From Curtobacterium sp. PhB115 (GTDB taxonomy: Bacteria > Actinomycetota > Actinomycetes > Actinomycetales > Microbacteriaceae), in contig NZ_RJKR01000010.1 in assembly GCF_003752025.1 (NCBI RefSeq), positions 124,001-188,000 on the forward strand: a stretch of 64,000 bases of DNA. Reading direction: 5' to 3'. Positions 61,818-64,000 of the stretch are shown here, piece after piece; the stretch's first letter is position 1; each line of letters begins with the position of its first letter. Below the pieces are notes generated by a model, which did not search any database, was not told where the DNA came from, and was given only the letters and a program-made list of their open reading frames with translations. A program made the translations under genes and the position numbers.

Positions 61818-62714
61818 GTGAGCGCGTACCTCGGAGTCGACCTGGCGTGGGGACTCGGCACCCCGGACCGCGCACCGAACGAGACAGGACTCGTCGCGAT
61901 GGATCCCGCCGGCACGATAACCGATGCCGGCTGGGCCCGCGGAGTCGATGCGGTCACCGCCTGGGTCGCCGCGCACCTCGGGCCACGCTCGCTGATCGCC
62001 GTCGACGCCTCGCTCGTCGTGACGAACCCCACCGGCATCCGCGAGGCCGAACGGCAGGTCGGACAGCGCTACGGCCGGTGGAAGGTCGCCGCGAACCCGA
62101 CGAACCTGGCCTCTGCGGCGAGCGCCGGCGCCCGGCTGCTCGACCGGCTGACCGAGCTCGGCGTGGAGTACGTCTCGAGCACCGACGCGATGCGTGAGCG
62201 GAGCGGTCCGGCGATGTTCGAGTGCTACCCGTACACGACCCTCGTCGGCGTCGAGGAGCTCGGCTACGACGTCGAACGTCCCCGGTACAAGCGACTCGAC
62301 CCCACCGTTCCCGCCGGGGTCGCCCGTGCCCGCCGCGCGGAGGCCTTCGACGAACTGGTCCGGCGGCTGCGGGAGACCCCGCTCGACCCGCCGATGCAGC
62401 TCGACTCGCACCCGCTGACGCAGCGGCTGGCCGACCCGTCGGTGCTGCACGGACCCACGCACAAGCACCGGGAGGACCTGCTCGACGGCGCCCTGTGCGC
62501 CTGGACGGCCGCGTTCTGGGAGCGACACGGCGACCAGCGCGTGCAGATCCTGGGAGGTGATCGTCCCCACCGGCACGGCCCGGACGCCGCTGGCGCGTCG
62601 CCCGGGAACCGGCGGCGTGGGCCCAGCCTCCAGGCGGACCCGATGGACGAGGCGGGCCGCCAGCCCGTCGTGGTGGCGCCCGCGCGCCCGTCGCAGCGGG
62701 GTCCGCGCGGCTAG
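61818..62714 (+). CDS. DUF429-family RNase H-fold protein with repeat-derived C-terminal tail
   Basis: 298 aa. It begins LGVDLAWGLGTPDRAPNETG and carries AVDASLVVTNPTGIREAERQ, FECYPYTTLVGVEELGYD and HKHREDLLDGALCAWTAAFW, the DUF429 pattern (RNase H-like fold, conserved Asp/Glu). The domain should end near residue 255. The last roughly 45 residues (HRHGPDAAGASPGNRRRGPS and following Pro/Arg-rich sequence) are encoded by reversed repeat copy D. GTG at 61818 is chosen. Biochemical function is unknown. Confidence 0.83.
   Translation: MSAYLGVDLAWGLGTPDRAPNETGLVAMDPAGTITDAGWARGVDAVTAWVAAHLGPRSLIAVDASLVVTNPTGIREAERQVGQRYGRWKVAANPTNLASAASAGARLLDRLTELGVEYVSSTDAMRERSGPAMFECYPYTTLVGVEELGYDVERPRYKRLDPTVPAGVARARRAEAFDELVRRLRETPLDPPMQLDSHPLTQRLADPSVLHGPTHKHREDLLDGALCAWTAAFWERHGDQRVQILGGDRPHRHGPDAAGASPGNRRRGPSLQADPMDEAGRQPVVVAPARPSQRGPRG
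62571..62626 (-). repeat. Dispersed structured repeat family 1, copy D (reversed, inside DUF429 gene)
   Basis: On the minus strand it reads CTGGGCCCACGCCGCCGGTT, then hairpin arms CCCGGGCG and CGTCCGGG around the loop ACGCGCCAGCGG, then GCCGTGCCG. 47 of 56 positions match copy B. Left-arm differences from copy A are matched by right-arm changes that preserve pairing (one G-U). Confidence 0.75.
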
Positions 62715-62723
62715 GGTTGACCG

Positions 62724-63926
62724 GTGAGCACCACCACCGAACCCCTGCACATCGGGTTGGTGTCGCTGCACACCTCCCCCGGCGACGAACCCGGATCGGG
62801 CGAGGTCGGCGGCATGAACGTCGTCGTCCGCCACCAGGCCGAGGCGCTGGCCGACCGCGGCCACCACGTCGACATCATCACGCGCCGCTCAGCGCCGACG
62901 CAGCCGGACTCGGTGTCGCTCGTGCCGGGCGTGTGCCTGAGGTTCCTGTCCGCCGGGCCAGCTGAGCCGGTTCCGAAGGGCGAGCACGACGCGTTCATCG
63001 AGCCGTTCCGCCACGAGCTCGAACAGCTCGGGCCGTTCGACGTACTGCACTCGCACCACTGGTTCTCCGGCGCGGCGGCGCTCCCCGTCGCCCGGGAGCG
63101 CGGGATCCCCCACGTGCAGTCCTTCCACTCCATCGCCGCCGACCCCGAGACGCCGTTGTCCGAGGGTGAGCGCCCCGAGTCCGCGGGACGGATCGCGGGC
63201 GAGCAGGTCCTGGCACGGGAGTCGGACGCCGTCGTCGTGGTGTCCGAGGCCGAGGCGACCACCGTCCGCACCCGGCTCGGCGGCGCCGACTCCCGCGTGT
63301 GGATCGTCCCGCCGGGCGTCGACGGTTCGGTGTTCCGACCGGCAGGCGCGGGCGCGCGTCGCGCCGCCGAACCCTACGTCGTCGCAGCGGCACGCGTACA
63401 GCCGTTGAAGGGGCTCGACCTGGCGATCGAGGCGATCGCCGGCATCAGCCTGGAGGCCCGCCCCACGTTGGTCATCGCGGGTGACGCCTCGAGTGAGGCA
63501 GGTGACTACGTGGACGAACTGCGCCGGCTCGCGGCCGCGCACGGCATCGCCGACCGCGTCACCTTCATCGGTCCGCAGTCACGGGCCGACCTGGCGTTCC
63601 TGTTCCGTGGCGCGGCAGCCGTGCTCGTGCCGTCGCACTCCGAGACGTACGGCCTCGTCGCGCTCGAGGGCTCCGCTTCCGGGGTGCCGGTCGTGGCCGC
63701 CGCGGCCGGGGGCCTCCGCGAGGCCGTGGTCGACGGGGAGACCGGCGTCGTGCTGGAGTCCCGCGACCCCGCGGTGTGGGCTGCGGAGATCGAACGGATC
63801 CTGACGGACTCCGGGTACGCGGCCGGGCTGGCATCGGCGGGCCGTGAGCACGCCGAGCGCCTGAGCTGGGAGCGTTCCGCCGCCGGGCTCGAGGACGTGT
63901 ACCGCCGGGTGCTCGGGCGCGCGTGA
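62724..63926 (+). CDS. GT4-family glycosyltransferase (MshA-like)
   Basis: 400 aa. The N-terminal Rossmann part has GEVGGMNVVVRHQAEALADR (sugar-acceptor glycine loop), SHHWFSGAAALPVARERG and HSFHSIAADPE. The C-terminal donor domain has VVAAARVQPLKGLDLAIEAI, TFIGPQSRADLAFLFRG and the EX7E motif ETYGLVALEG. The pattern is close to D-inositol-3-phosphate glycosyltransferase MshA of mycothiol synthesis, but GT4 members overlap in sequence. The GTG at 62724 is nine bases after the DUF429 stop. Confidence 0.87.
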   Translation: MSTTTEPLHIGLVSLHTSPGDEPGSGEVGGMNVVVRHQAEALADRGHHVDIITRRSAPTQPDSVSLVPGVCLRFLSAGPAEPVPKGEHDAFIEPFRHELEQLGPFDVLHSHHWFSGAAALPVARERGIPHVQSFHSIAADPETPLSEGERPESAGRIAGEQVLARESDAVVVVSEAEATTVRTRLGGADSRVWIVPPGVDGSVFRPAGAGARRAAEPYVVAAARVQPLKGLDLAIEAIAGISLEARPTLVIAGDASSEAGDYVDELRRLAAAHGIADRVTFIGPQSRADLAFLFRGAAAVLVPSHSETYGLVALEGSASGVPVVAAAAGGLREAVVDGETGVVLESRDPAVWAAEIERILTDSGYAAGLASAGREHAERLSWERSAAGLEDVYRRVLGRA

Positions 63927-63971
63927 GCGGGGGTGGCGGCGGTGTCGGTGTCGGTGTCGGTGTCGGTAGTG

Positions 63972-63995
63972 CAGTGTGCGAGGTTCCGCACACTG
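63972..63995. terminator. Family 3 hairpin after the GT4 gene
   Basis: CAGTGTGCG / CGCACACTG with loop AGGTTC, the same words as at 21901-21916 and in 28040-28419. It follows four tandem GGTGTC hexamers (63941-63964). The window ends here, so the element may continue. Confidence 0.65.
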
Positions 63996-64000
63996 TGGGA

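Overview
The window is about 70 % G+C, gene-dense and almost free of A/T-rich stretches. It has GTG starts, many ATGA/GTGA stop-start overlaps and actinobacterial signature genes: a GarA/OdhI-type FHA protein next to an FtsR-type MerR regulator, fused PutA, split LigD-like enzymes and an LAXTG surface protein. This fits a high-GC actinobacterium, most likely Microbacteriaceae; Curtobacterium is a reasonable guess from gene content but is inference. No rRNA, tRNA, phage, IS element or CRISPR array was seen. It reads as ordinary chromosome with intergenic spaces rich in repeats.

Layout. 1-9 kb: acyltransferase (cut by the left edge), ROK sugar kinase, acyl-CoA synthetase, peptide deformylase, pyruvate carboxylase and a ParA-type ATPase. 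9.05-10.4 kb: a seven-unit tandem DNA array. 10.4-12.3 kb: FHA - ftsR - merR cluster. 12.5-16.6 kb: a processive GT2 polysaccharide synthase coupled to a GH18 protein with two carbohydrate-binding modules. 17-19 kb: two siderophore permeases behind a possible iron box. 19-26 kb: HtrA-like protease and mostly small or poorly known genes. 26-28 kb: GntR regulator and its MFS transporter. 28.4-32.8 kb: a Nudix/NYN fusion, then a TPP-riboswitch-led thiM-thiE-thiD/tenA salvage operon. 32.9-43.9 kb: single-gene units (phosphoesterase, MarR, VOC, acetyltransferase, reductases, LysR/MFS and HxlR/reductase pairs). 44-47 kb: patatin and S9 peptidase. 47-50 kb: acyl-CoA dehydrogenase/TetR/thioesterase module. 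50-54.6 kb: putA with a divergent LysR. 54.9-57.9 kb: LAXTG surface protein, azoreductase and a HicAB-like pair. 58-64 kb: MBL hydrolase, ATP-dependent DNA ligase, two micro-proteins, LigD-type polymerase, DUF429 protein and a GT4 glycosyltransferase.

The most unusual content lies between genes. Several dispersed repeat families recur across the window: (1) an approximately 58-nt structured element with a covarying hairpin (3803, 24032 and, reversed, 62571; a partial copy at 31178); (2) hairpins built on GAGCGACAGTTCACG (32765, 35471); (3) a TCGCACCGTGCGA-rich family (21895, 28040, 63972); (4) GTGAGCAGAA hairpins (41615, 59116); and (5) spacerless perfect palindromes of 36-48 bp that sit where terminators belong. 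Reversed copies of family 1 are read as C-terminal tails of two proteins. The seven-unit array beside the ParA gene has a three-unit higher-order structure.
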